Shown here: positions 16,412 to 24,859 of the stretch, in pieces
Position numbering within the stretch: position 1 is the stretch's first letter
Layout: every line of letters starts with the position of its first letter
Assembly: GCF_017592335.1 (NCBI RefSeq)
Contig: NZ_JACNMP010000001.1
Coordinates: 1-64,000 of the forward strand
Reading direction: 5' to 3'
DNA length: 64,000 bases
Source: Pseudaestuariivita rosea
Lineage (GTDB): Bacteria; Pseudomonadota; Alphaproteobacteria; Rhodobacterales; Rhodobacteraceae
Position numbers and translations under genes: made by a program
The notes under the pieces: model-generated
What the model saw: the letters and a program-made list of their open reading frames with translations, nothing else
The model's database searches: none
Told to the model about the DNA's origin: nothing

Positions 16412-18085
16412 TTACGCGTCAAGCGCGCCGGAAATTGCAGCAGACAGTCGCCGCGCATCTGCACGGGGCAAGGCGAAATAGGTGCCATTCATGGTTTGCG
16501 CCAGATGCTTAAGCGGTGGTTGCGGTCGGTTGGCGGTATCGATAACAACCGATGGGGTCCCGGTCGCGCATATCCGTTTGGCAATCGTTTCGGCGTCTTC
16601 GGCGGCGGCTTTGCGATTGGGTGATCCATCCAATGCAATATTGGCGCGACCGTCGGTCAACATGGCGATGGCGGGTGTCAGACCGCGGCGCGTGGCCTCA
16701 TCCGACATCTGCATCGCCGCCTTCAGCCCAGCGGCCAGCGGCGTGCCGCCGCCACCCGGCAGCGCGGCCAATTGCCGTTTTGCCTGCACCAGTGACCGTG
16801 TGGGATGCAACAACACCTCGGCCTGTTCCCCGCGAAACGCGATCAGCCCAACGTGGTCGCGCATGGCATAGGATTGGGCCAGCAAAAGCTCAACGGCGCC
16901 CTTGGCCTCGTTCAGCCGACTGACCGCGGATGAGCCCGAGGCATCGACGGCAAAGATAATCAACCGATCGGAATGCTGTTTGTACTGCTTTGTCCGTAGA
17001 TCACTGGGTCGAACCTCAATCCGATGATCCGCTGACAGGCGCCGGATGGTTTGCCAGGGCGCCGCCGCGCGTAAAGTGGCCAGAAGATCGATGCGGGCGC
17101 GGCTGTCATATTTGCTTTGTCGCGCAGGCAACGGACGGCCCCGTCGATTTCCGCGACGCTCGGTTCCGGCGCCTTGGCCCTTTTGGCCAGCGGTCTGTGC
17201 GGCGTTCTTTTTTGACAATGCGTCCACCACACCGTCGGGCATCGCTGCTTTGATCGTTTCGATCAACATATCCTGGGGAATCTGCGCAAGGGTGTCCTGT
17301 GATTGCGGCATATCCTGCGTTTTGTCTTCCTCGGGTAAGTCTGGCGGGTCATCGTGATCTTGGGGCGGCAAGACAACCGCGCGGGCCGCAAAGACCAGTT
17401 CGACCGCCGCTTTGATATCGTCGACCCCAACACATTCACGCCCGAAAAAGGCAGCATGCGCGCGGGCTGCTTTCATGGCGAACAGAATGGCGCGCGGGCT
17501 ATCGATGCCGAATGATGCGGCCAGATGCGTCAGGTCAGAGATATTCACAGGATCAAAACTCACCGCACCCAACCGTCGGCGCGCGGTGTCGATTGCCATG
17601 GGGTCAGGGTCCGACGGTTCCGCCAGGGTTGCAGAAACGCTCTCCAGATCAATGTGAAAGGCCAGCCGGTCCGTCAGGGTTTCGGGCGCGCGTTCGTCGT
17701 AATCGACGCCTTCGTCCACGGCGACCAGGCCGCCGCAGGTGCCATGATCAAGCCCCCGCGCCAATTTCACCGCCAGTGACGGATCACACCGTTCGGCCAT
17801 CGTCAGCACCAGCGCGGCATTGGGCTGCATCAGGCCTGCCGTCCGAACAAAATGTCCCGACGACAGAGTCGCGGTCAGATCGAGGCCACCGAACAGCGCA
17901 TCATCGGTGATGGCTGGATGAATCCGACGCACGGTCAACGGCAACGCCGAAAAACCAGCGGTCAGGCAATCACGTGCCGGACCACAGCGCGCGCGCAACC
18001 ACATACCGCCCAGCCCGGCGGGATCAATGCACAATAAGGTCAGCGCCATATTGGCCCGCAGCCAGGTTTCAAGGGGTGGTGTCAT
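16412..18085 (-). CDS. bchD: Magnesium chelatase subunit D
   Basis: BchD and BchI form the double-ring AAA+ motor that, with BchH, inserts Mg2+ into protoporphyrin IX. The 557-residue protein has an N-terminal AAA-like region without a Walker A motif, a Pro/Asp-rich acidic linker at about 245-275, and a C-terminal VWA domain with the MIDAS residues DASGSSA and GGGGTPLAAG. It overlaps bchI by four bases and is followed directly by bchO. The length fits the family. Confidence 0.97.
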   Translation of the reverse strand: MTPPLETWLRANMALTLLCIDPAGLGGMWLRARCGPARDCLTAGFSALPLTVRRIHPAITDDALFGGLDLTATLSSGHFVRTAGLMQPNAALVLTMAERCDPSLAVKLARGLDHGTCGGLVAVDEGVDYDERAPETLTDRLAFHIDLESVSATLAEPSDPDPMAIDTARRRLGAVSFDPVNISDLTHLAASFGIDSPRAILFAMKAARAHAAFFGRECVGVDDIKAAVELVFAARAVVLPPQDHDDPPDLPEEDKTQDMPQSQDTLAQIPQDMLIETIKAAMPDGVVDALSKKNAAQTAGQKGQGAGTERRGNRRGRPLPARQSKYDSRARIDLLATLRAAAPWQTIRRLSADHRIEVRPSDLRTKQYKQHSDRLIIFAVDASGSSAVSRLNEAKGAVELLLAQSYAMRDHVGLIAFRGEQAEVLLHPTRSLVQAKRQLAALPGGGGTPLAAGLKAAMQMSDEATRRGLTPAIAMLTDGRANIALDGSPNRKAAAEDAETIAKRICATGTPSVVIDTANRPQPPLKHLAQTMNGTYFALPRADARRLSAAISGALDA

Positions 18086-19086
18086 CCCAACACACTGTCT
18101 ACGACGCGCCCGACACGAGTGGATGACCCTGCCTCATCCAGCGGGTCGCGGCGCAGACGGTGGCGCAAGGCAATCGGTGCGATCTGACGAATATGCTGTC
18201 GTGTGACTTTCTTTGCGCCCTTATACGCCGCCAGGGCACGCGCCGTCCGCAAAAGCGTCAGTTCACCCCGCAGACCATCGGACCCAAGTGCAATGCAAAG
18301 TTCGGCACAATCATGCAGGGCCTCATCGGGTGTCGCAATGTTCGGCATAACCTTGCGCGCCTTTTCGATTTTCTTGCGAATTTTCAGATCTTCGCCCCGC
18401 CATGTTTCAAGAAATTTCTCGGGGTTCATCTCGTACGCATCGCGGCGGCGGATGACCTCGATCCGTTGATTGATGTCGGTGGGCGAGGTCACGTCGACGG
18501 ATAACCCGAACCGGTCCAGAAGCTGCGGACGCAGTTCGCCTTCCTCGGGGTTGCCAGACCCGACCAGAACAAAACGCGCGGGATGGCGAATGCTAAGACC
18601 TTCGCGTTCCACAACATTTTCGCCGGACTGCGCGACATCAAGCAATAGATCCACGATGTGATCTTCCAGCAGGTTGACCTCATCAATATACAGATACCCG
18701 CGATTGGCCTGCGCCAGCAGACCGGGCTGAAACGCCTTTTCGCCGACCGTCAGCGCCTTTTCGATATCCAGTGCGCCGACGACGCGGTCTTCGGTCACGC
18801 CAAGGGGCAAATCCACGACGGGTGTGGGGCGGGCCACAATCTTTTTGCCTACGGCCCCCGCCCAGTCTGGGCAATCGTCGGGCGTCGCTGCATTCACAGG
18901 ACACCCCTGCACCGCCTTGATCGTCGGCAGCAGTTCGGCCACTGCCCTGACGGCTGTTGATTTACCCGTTCCCCGGTCGCCAAACACCAGAACGCCGCCG
19001 ATTTTCGGATCGATCGCCGTCAGGATCAGCGCCAGTTTCATTTCCTCTTGCCCGACAATGGCTGAGAAGGGAAAGGCCAGGGTCAT
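18082..19086 (-). CDS. bchI: Magnesium chelatase ATPase subunit I
   Basis: This is the ATP-hydrolysing AAA+ subunit of magnesium chelatase. The 334-residue protein shows Walker A GDRGTGKS at 36-43, Walker B LYIDEVNLL near 150, and the sensor and arginine-finger segments of the family. It overlaps crtA upstream (19083-19086) and bchD downstream (18082-18085) by four bases each, so crtA-bchI-bchD are translationally coupled. Mg chelatase commits the cell to bacteriochlorophyll a, so the organism is expected to be phototrophic if the rest of the cluster exists elsewhere. Confidence 0.98.
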   Translation of the reverse strand: MTLAFPFSAIVGQEEMKLALILTAIDPKIGGVLVFGDRGTGKSTAVRAVAELLPTIKAVQGCPVNAATPDDCPDWAGAVGKKIVARPTPVVDLPLGVTEDRVVGALDIEKALTVGEKAFQPGLLAQANRGYLYIDEVNLLEDHIVDLLLDVAQSGENVVEREGLSIRHPARFVLVGSGNPEEGELRPQLLDRFGLSVDVTSPTDINQRIEVIRRRDAYEMNPEKFLETWRGEDLKIRKKIEKARKVMPNIATPDEALHDCAELCIALGSDGLRGELTLLRTARALAAYKGAKKVTRQHIRQIAPIALRHRLRRDPLDEAGSSTRVGRVVDSVLG

Positions 19087-19793
19087 GGTGTTTTCTCCGA
19101 TTGTCGCAGGGGGCTTGTGCCGCCCCAGGTGCCCTGATCGCCAACGATGGCGAAGCGGGCGTAAAGTTCTTCCTTGAACCAGTTTCCGTCACGCACGGCT
19201 TGTATGGCCCTTGCGTGCGGCCCGTCGCGGCGGGCAAAGCGGGCCATGCTGTCGGTGTCAGGCCAGATCGAAAAAGTGACCTGATGCAGCCAGGGCACCT
19301 CGCCAATGCCGATTTTGAACAGAACATTGGGGTCACTGCCAATCACGTCCGAGATATTGGGGACCCGTTGCCAGAATCCTTGCAGGGCTTTCGGTTTCAC
19401 GGTCGCGCGCGTCAGCGCTGCCAAAGGTCCGGCGGATGGCTGATCGGTGGGCGCAAAAGGCGCTGTGCCTGACCATTCGCCACGCGCTGATGTGGGCTGC
19501 AGAAAAACCGTCCAGTTTTCCGCCGACCTGCGGCGGTAGCGCTGAAAAATCGGTTGATCGCGCAGATGGTGTTCGGCCGTCCGCTGATCGGGCCAGACGC
19601 ATAAAATGGCATAAACGGCTGTGTTCGGGATCGGCGTGAAACCTTCGCCGGTGCCCGACCCGCACAGCTTCCAGAATGTCAGGTCGGGAATGTTGCGCAT
19701 CGCCAACCGCGCCACGCCCATCATCGCAAAGGCCCACAGCTTTGCCATGGGTGAAGCAAAGCGAAAAAGGCTTAGCGTTGCGGTCTGGGCCAT
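19083..19793 (-). CDS. crtA: Spheroidene monooxygenase
   Basis: CrtA adds the keto group that turns spheroidene into spheroidenone, using O2. The 236-residue protein matches the family in length and in the segments SLFRFASPMAKLWAFAMMG (opening), GTGEGFTPIPNTAVYAIL and PWLHQVTFSIW near the C terminus. It is the first gene of crtA-bchI-bchD-bchO, divergent from crtI. A perfect PpsR operator at 19813-19830 lies 20-37 nt upstream of its start, so repression in the presence of oxygen and light is expected. Confidence 0.95.
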   Translation of the reverse strand: MAQTATLSLFRFASPMAKLWAFAMMGVARLAMRNIPDLTFWKLCGSGTGEGFTPIPNTAVYAILCVWPDQRTAEHHLRDQPIFQRYRRRSAENWTVFLQPTSARGEWSGTAPFAPTDQPSAGPLAALTRATVKPKALQGFWQRVPNISDVIGSDPNVLFKIGIGEVPWLHQVTFSIWPDTDSMARFARRDGPHARAIQAVRDGNWFKEELYARFAIVGDQGTWGGTSPLRQSEKTP

Positions 19794-19812
19794 TCTGACT
19801 CGGCTCCTGATC

Positions 19813-19830
19813 TGTCAACTCATCCTTACA
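19813..19830. promoter_or_regulatory. PpsR/CrtJ operator upstream of crtA
   Basis: TGT (19813-19815), 12 nt, ACA (19828-19830) is a perfect TGT-N12-ACA palindrome, the binding site of the photosynthesis repressor PpsR/CrtJ. It lies just before crtA. Confidence 0.85.
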
Positions 19831-19873
19831 TATTTAGCCTGAATTACAACTCTATAAGTGAATATGCGCCAAT

Positions 19874-19905
19874 TTGACATCTATTGTTGTAAACTTTAGT
19901 GGACA
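19874..19905 (+). promoter_or_regulatory. crtI promoter with overlapping PpsR/CrtJ operator
   Basis: A consensus -35 hexamer TTGACA is at 19874-19879; a weak -10 (TTTAGT or a neighbour, about 19895-19902) follows at 15-17 bp. A second perfect TGT-N12-ACA site spans 19888-19905 and covers the spacer and -10, the arrangement by which PpsR blocks RNA polymerase. The two operators are 75 bp apart centre to centre, which would permit cooperative binding across the divergent region. crtI starts at 19922. Confidence 0.8.
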
Positions 19906-19921
19906 GTGTCACTCTGTCTTT

Positions 19922-21460
19922 ATGGAACATCCTTTGTCTGATCCCTCAGATTCGTCGCACGCCATCGTCATCGGCGCAGGTCTGGGCGGCCTGGCCAGTG
20001 CGATGCGACTTGGCGCACTTGGATACCGGGTCAGCGTTTTTGACACGTTGGATAAGCCCGGCGGGCGGGGATCATCACTGACCAGAAATGGCCACCGGTT
20101 TGACTTGGGCCCGACGATTGTGACGGTTCCGCAGGTGTTCGAGGAACTGTGGGCCGCATGCGGGCGCGACTTTCACAAAGATGTCGATCTGCGCGCGCTT
20201 GATCCGTTTTATCAGATCCGTTGGCCCGATGGATCGCATTTCGATGCCAGCTACGATATCCGGGCCGAGGTTGAACGCCTGAGCCCAACGGACCTGAAGG
20301 GCTTTGACCGGTTCCTGCGCGACAGCGAAGAGCGGTATCAATTCGGATTCGAGGACCTGGGTCGTCGGCCTATGAACAAGCTGTTAGATCTGATCAAGGT
20401 TTTGCCAAGGTTTGTCGCCCTACGCGCCGACAGATCGGTTTATGCCCATGCCGCCAGGCGGGTGAAAGACGAACGGCTGCGCATGGCGCTGTCATTTCAT
20501 CCGCTTTTCATTGGGGGTGATCCGTTCAAGGTGACCTCGATGTATATTCTGGTCAGTCATCTGGAAAAGGCGTTTGGGGTTCATTACGCAATGGGCGGCG
20601 TTCAGGCGATTGCCGATGCTATGGTCCGCGTGATCGAAAGCCAGGGGGGCTGGGTTCATTTCAACACCGAGGTTGATGAGATTTCCATTCAGGCAGATCG
20701 ATGCACCGGCGTTCGGCTGAAAGGTGGCGAAGACATCCTGGCCGATATCGTTGTGTCCAACGCAGATGCGGGCCATACCTATACCCGGCTGCTGCGCAAT
20801 CATCCAAAGCGACGCTGGACAGATCGCAAGCTAAACCGGCAGCGGTGGTCCATGGGTCTGTTCGTCTGGTATTTCGGCACCAAAGGCACGCGTGGCAAAT
20901 GGCAGGATGTGGGACACCACACCATTCTGAATGGGCCGCGTTACAAAGGGCTGGTGCAGGACATATTCCTGAAAGGTCGGCTGGCCGATGACATGAGCCT
21001 TTATATCCATCGGCCCAGCGTCACCGATCCGACGGTCGCGCCCGATGGCGATGACACCTTCTATGTTCTCAGCCCTGTTCCGCATCTGGGGCACGACGCG
21101 GTGGACTGGTCGACCGAACGCGATGCCTATCGTGATAAGATGGCCGATGTGTTGGATAAGGTGATACCGGGATTTCGGGATCACCTGTCTGCATCGGAAA
21201 TCTTTACGCCCGAGGAATTCAAAAGCCGATATCTAAGCCCCTTTGGTGCCGGGTTTTCGATCGAACCACGCATCCTGCAAAGCGCTTGGTTCCGCCCCCA
21301 TAATGTCAGTGAGGAAGCCTCGGGCCTTTACCTATGCGGGGCTGGAACACATCCCGGCGCGGGCCTGCCTGGCGTCGTTTCCAGTGCCGAGGTTTTGGCG
21401 AAACTGGTGCCTGCGCCCGCAATCCCCCTTGCCGAACCATTGAAGGTTGCCGCGGAATGA
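19922..21460 (+). CDS. crtI: Phytoene desaturase
   Basis: CrtI desaturates phytoene stepwise to neurosporene or lycopene with FAD. The 512-residue protein has the N-terminal Rossmann motif IGAGLGGLASAMRL (17-30) with the continuing PGGRGSSL, and the C-terminal carotenoid-desaturase signature LYLCGAGTHPGAGLPGV. The ATG at 19922 lies 16 nt after the second PpsR operator; a frame opening at 19874 begins on the promoter -35 and is rejected. It overlaps crtB by four bases. Confidence 0.97.
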   Translation: MEHPLSDPSDSSHAIVIGAGLGGLASAMRLGALGYRVSVFDTLDKPGGRGSSLTRNGHRFDLGPTIVTVPQVFEELWAACGRDFHKDVDLRALDPFYQIRWPDGSHFDASYDIRAEVERLSPTDLKGFDRFLRDSEERYQFGFEDLGRRPMNKLLDLIKVLPRFVALRADRSVYAHAARRVKDERLRMALSFHPLFIGGDPFKVTSMYILVSHLEKAFGVHYAMGGVQAIADAMVRVIESQGGWVHFNTEVDEISIQADRCTGVRLKGGEDILADIVVSNADAGHTYTRLLRNHPKRRWTDRKLNRQRWSMGLFVWYFGTKGTRGKWQDVGHHTILNGPRYKGLVQDIFLKGRLADDMSLYIHRPSVTDPTVAPDGDDTFYVLSPVPHLGHDAVDWSTERDAYRDKMADVLDKVIPGFRDHLSASEIFTPEEFKSRYLSPFGAGFSIEPRILQSAWFRPHNVSEEASGLYLCGAGTHPGAGLPGVVSSAEVLAKLVPAPAIPLAEPLKVAAE

Positions 21461-22503
21461 TTGCCCAACAGGATCTTCAGGAATGCCGCCAATTGATCCA
21501 GACCGGGTCACTGTCGTTTTACGCGGCCTCCAAGGTATTGCCCGCAAATGTGCGCGACCCGGCGATGGCGCTTTATGCGTTTTGCCGTCTGGCCGATGAT
21601 GCCGTGGATCTGAATGATCAGAAAGCCAGCGCGGTGCTATCGTTGCGGGACCGGCTTGATCTGGCCTATGCCGGTCAGCCGATGAACACCGCACCCGACC
21701 GGGCCTTTGCGGCATTGGTCGAAGATTTCGACATGCCCCGCGCGTTGCCCGAGGCCTTGCTGGAAGGTCTGGCCTGGGACGCCTGCGAACGGCGGTACGA
21801 TACGCTGAGCGATGTGTTTTCCTATTCCGCCCGCGTGGCGGCATCGGTTGGGGCCATGATGTGCGTCTTGATGGGTGTTCGTGACCCCAATGCGCTGGCC
21901 CGTGCCTGTGATTTGGGTGTGGCGATGCAGCTGACGAACATCGCGCGGGATGTGGGCGAAGATGCCAATGCCAAACGCATTTACCTGCCGCTGGACTGGG
22001 TGCGGGACGCAGGGCTTGAGGTCGAGACATTCTTTCGCGACCCGCTGCCAACCGAACCGGTACGTGCCATGGTCAGACGGTTGCTGCTCGAAGCTGACCG
22101 TCTGTATATTCGTGCCCAATCGGGTATTCCCGCCCTACCTTTTTCAGCGCGCACTGGTATCATGGCCGCGCGTTTGATCTATGCCGCCATCGGCACGCAG
22201 GTCCGGCGCAATGGCTATGACAGTATCTCGATGCGGGCGCATACCTCGAAGCTGCAAAAAGCCGCATTGATGTCGCAGGCCGCCGGATTGGTCGGTCTGG
22301 GTGCCGCGCTGCCACGATCCGCCGTGATTTATGCCAAACCATTGGATGAAGTGGCTTTTTTGGTGGATGCGGCCGCGATCCGCCCCAACCAGCAGAACAA
22401 TTGGGGCGATGGGCGTGCGGGTACCTTACTGGGTGTCTTTGCCGAATTAAAGGCACGGGAACGGGCGCAAAGGTTGGAACATTCCAGCATGGAACCTAGT
22501 TAA
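21457..22503 (+). CDS. crtB: Phytoene synthase
   Basis: CrtB condenses two geranylgeranyl diphosphates to phytoene. The 348-residue protein has both Asp-rich motifs of trans-isoprenyl synthases: CRLADDAVD (around residue 43-51) and NIARDVGEDA followed by KRIYLPLDW (around 164-184). The ATG at 21457 overlaps the crtI stop as ATGA. The longer frame back to 21334 is within crtI and is not needed. Confidence 0.96.
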   Translation: MIAQQDLQECRQLIQTGSLSFYAASKVLPANVRDPAMALYAFCRLADDAVDLNDQKASAVLSLRDRLDLAYAGQPMNTAPDRAFAALVEDFDMPRALPEALLEGLAWDACERRYDTLSDVFSYSARVAASVGAMMCVLMGVRDPNALARACDLGVAMQLTNIARDVGEDANAKRIYLPLDWVRDAGLEVETFFRDPLPTEPVRAMVRRLLLEADRLYIRAQSGIPALPFSARTGIMAARLIYAAIGTQVRRNGYDSISMRAHTSKLQKAALMSQAAGLVGLGAALPRSAVIYAKPLDEVAFLVDAAAIRPNQQNNWGDGRAGTLLGVFAELKARERAQRLEHSSMEPS

Positions 22504-22529
22504 CATAACAATAATAAATAGGGGTTCTT

Positions 22530-23006
22530 ATGGACTGGCTTGTCTTTCTTATATTCCTGGGTGCATGTGGCGGCGCGGCAGCCACTGGCGCACTTTTCCC
22601 GCCTGGAAAGTGGTATGAAGACCTGCAGAAACCAAGCTGGACACCGCCCAACTGGCTTTTTCCCATTGCGTGGACCGCACTTTATCTGATCATCGCCTAT
22701 GCAGCTATGCGAGTGTCTTTGCTGGAAGGGGCGGCACTTGCCATGGCGTTCTGGGCCTTTCAGATATCATTGAACGGATTGTGGAGCCCGGTCTTTTTCG
22801 GTCTGCAAAAGATGAAATCAGCCCTGATTGTAATCGGGTTTCTGTGGGTCGCGGTTCTGGGGACACTTCTGACTTTTATCCAGATTGATATGGTCGCAGG
22901 TCTTCTGGTCGTACCCTATCTGATCTGGGTCAGTTACGCAGCAGCGTTAAATTTTACGATAATCCGCATGAACAGCGGCAGTGGGGCGGCGCAACCTGCG
23001 TCATAA
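22530..23006 (+). CDS. tspO: TspO/MBR family tryptophan-rich sensory protein
   Basis: The 158-residue, five-helix protein has the family motif KPSWTPPNWLFPIAWTALY and is the outer-membrane/porphyrin-linked oxygen sensor that in Rhodobacter tunes photosynthesis gene expression. Its place after crtB is the normal one in Rhodobacter-type clusters. The usual next genes crtC, crtD, crtE and crtF are absent; instead an RNase D gene follows, so the photosynthesis cluster is broken here. Confidence 0.95.
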   Translation: MDWLVFLIFLGACGGAAATGALFPPGKWYEDLQKPSWTPPNWLFPIAWTALYLIIAYAAMRVSLLEGAALAMAFWAFQISLNGLWSPVFFGLQKMKSALIVIGFLWVAVLGTLLTFIQIDMVAGLLVVPYLIWVSYAAALNFTIIRMNSGSGAAQPAS

Positions 23007-23068
23007 CCCTTGACCCTGACAACACTTTGGTTCACGCAGCACGTCAGATGAAATCGGGGGCCGAACGC

Positions 23069-23683
23069 GTGACAAACACCTTATATCAAGGCGATTTGCC
23101 GGATGATCTGGACCTTGGTCCGGTTGTTGCAATCGACTGCGAAACCATGGGGCTGAATCCGCATCGTGACAGGTTGTGTGTCGTGCAGATGTCGGGCGGC
23201 GATGGATCTGCGCATCTGGTTCAGGTGCAAAAGGGTCAGACATCGGCGCCCAATCTGACTCGGATGCTGGAAAATCCCGATGTGCTGAAGTTGTTTCACT
23301 TTGGACGGTTCGACATCGCCGCGATGTATCACGCCTTTGGTGCACTGACCGCACCCGTCTATTGTACCAAGATTGCATCACGTCTGATCCGCACCTACAC
23401 AGACCGCCACGGGCTGAAAAATCTGCTGCAGGAGTTGCTGGAAGTCGATATCTCAAAACAGCAGCAATCCAGTGACTGGGGTGCAAGGACGCTGACAGAA
23501 GCCCAGATTGCCTATGCCGCGTCGGATGTTTTGCACCTGCATCAGCTGAAAGAAAAGCTGGATGACCTTCTGATCCGGGAAGATCGCATGGAAATTGCGC
23601 AGGCGTGCTTTGATTTTCTGCCGACACGGGCCAAGCTGGACCTTGCAGGTTGGCCGGATACCGATATTTTTGCACATTCCTAA
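23069..23683 (+). CDS. RNase D-type 3'-5' exonuclease (short form)
   Basis: The 204-residue protein has the DEDDy exonuclease core: VVAIDCETMGLNP (Asp-x-Glu), the second Asp in FHFGRFDIAAMY and the Tyr-x3-Asp motif in AYAASDVLHLH. It lacks the HRDC domains of full RNase D, as the short alphaproteobacterial form does, and should trim RNA 3' ends. The start chosen is the GTG at 23069 (reading MTNTLYQGDLPDDLDLG), where the family begins; ATG at 23048 and TTG at 23027 are alternatives. It is on the same strand as lptC, 94 nt upstream. Confidence 0.87.
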   Translation: MTNTLYQGDLPDDLDLGPVVAIDCETMGLNPHRDRLCVVQMSGGDGSAHLVQVQKGQTSAPNLTRMLENPDVLKLFHFGRFDIAAMYHAFGALTAPVYCTKIASRLIRTYTDRHGLKNLLQELLEVDISKQQQSSDWGARTLTEAQIAYAASDVLHLHQLKEKLDDLLIREDRMEIAQACFDFLPTRAKLDLAGWPDTDIFAHS

Positions 23684-23777
23684 GCCCGTCGGCAGTCCTT
23701 TGCTGGTAAGACAGGCAGCATGCTTTGCGGTTTGTCAAAGGACAGGTAGGGTAAAGTCATGGGCGGTTCAGGGTTAG

Positions 23778-24377
23778 ATGATGGCAACGTACGATAATGC
23801 CTATTCGCGATTTGTCGCCTTTGTGAAGATTGTGCTGCCATTGGCGGCGCTGGCATTGCTGTCGACATTGTTTCTGTTTTCACGGCCGCAAGAAACCGAT
23901 CTGACCATTCCCTATGCCGAGGTCGAGGCCATCGCGCGGGAACAGATTATCGGCGAGCCGACCTATACCGGTGTGACCCGCGATGGATCGGCCATCGCCA
24001 TCGGCGCCAAAAGCGCGCGTCCGCAGCATGGCAATACGTCGCATATGCTGGCCGATGAAATTGTCGCGGTGATCCAGATGCCGGGCGGTACGATCTATGA
24101 TATCAATGCCACTGCAGGTCGTGTTGATACATCTTCCCGGCAGGCTTTTCTGAGCGGTGGTGTGCAGATTGTAACCTCGGATGGTTACGATATTCAGACC
24201 AGGGGTATTGTAACATCGCTTAGTCAGACAAATCTGCAAAGTGATGGTGCCGTTTCTGCCGAAGGGCCGCTTGGGACGCTGGATGCAGGTGGCATGCATA
24301 TGACCGGAACAGGAACCGACGAATACCTTCTGGTTTTCAATAAGGGTGTAAAGCTGGTATATACTCCGGCAAACTAA
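23778..24377 (+). CDS. lptC: LPS export periplasmic-bridge anchor LptC
   Basis: The 199-residue protein has one N-terminal membrane helix (about 14-36) and a periplasmic beta-jellyroll region, the layout of LptC, which passes lipopolysaccharide from LptB2FG to LptA. Sequence conservation in this family is low; its identity rests on topology, length and the following lptA and lptB. Start at the first of two adjacent Met codons (MMATYDNAYSRF). It is 11 nt before lptA. Confidence 0.88.
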   Translation: MMATYDNAYSRFVAFVKIVLPLAALALLSTLFLFSRPQETDLTIPYAEVEAIAREQIIGEPTYTGVTRDGSAIAIGAKSARPQHGNTSHMLADEIVAVIQMPGGTIYDINATAGRVDTSSRQAFLSGGVQIVTSDGYDIQTRGIVTSLSQTNLQSDGAVSAEGPLGTLDAGGMHMTGTGTDEYLLVFNKGVKLVYTPAN

Positions 24378-24388
24378 AGGACCTTATT

Positions 24389-24859
24389 TTGCGACTCGCT
24401 ATTTTCATCTGTATTTTGTCTGCCTGGCCGGCTCTGGCACAGCAGGTGGCCTTTGGCGGTATGCAACAGGACCCAAGCGCCCCGGTCGAGGTCAGCGCAG
24501 AACAGCTTAGCGTCAATCAGTCGGATGGGTCTGCTGTTTTTACGGGCAATGTTATTGTGGGCCAGGGTGAAATGAGGCTAAGCGCAGCAACGGTTCGGGT
24601 CATTTATGCCGAAGAAGGCAATGCGATTGAACGGATGCAGGCACGTGGTGGTGTCACCTTGGTAAATGGCACCGAGGCCGCCGAGGCCGCCGAGGCTGAC
24701 TATAGCATCGACAGCGGTGTGATTGTGATGCGTGGCAATGTTCTGGTGACTCAGGGCCAAAGCGCCATCAGCGCCGATCAGATGACAGTCGATCTGAAAA
24801 CCGGACTGGCCCAGATGGAGGGTCGCGTTCGCACAATTCTGCAAACTGGTGAAAACTGA
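24389..24859 (+). CDS. lptA: LPS transport periplasmic protein LptA
   Basis: The 156-residue protein has a signal peptide (MRLAIFICILSAWPALA-QQ) and an OstA/LptA-like beta-jellyroll with VEVSAEQLSVNQSDGSAVFTG-type motifs (quoted only in part: AEQLSVNQSDGSAVFTGN). It forms the periplasmic LPS bridge. The start is a TTG at 24389 with AAAGGA 7 nt upstream and no ATG in position. A 9-bp tandem repeat (24674-24700) encodes an EAAEAAEAD stretch. Its stop overlaps the lptB ATG by one base. Confidence 0.88.
   Translation: MRLAIFICILSAWPALAQQVAFGGMQQDPSAPVEVSAEQLSVNQSDGSAVFTGNVIVGQGEMRLSAATVRVIYAEEGNAIERMQARGGVTLVNGTEAAEAAEADYSIDSGVIVMRGNVLVTQGQSAISADQMTVDLKTGLAQMEGRVRTILQTGEN
24674..24700 (+). repeat. 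9-bp tandem repeat inside lptA
   Basis: GAGGCCGCC occurs at 24674-24682 and 24683-24691, and a diverged third unit GAGGCTGAC at 24692-24700. It keeps the frame and encodes an Ala/Glu run in the lptA product; likely replication slippage. Confidence 0.7.
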
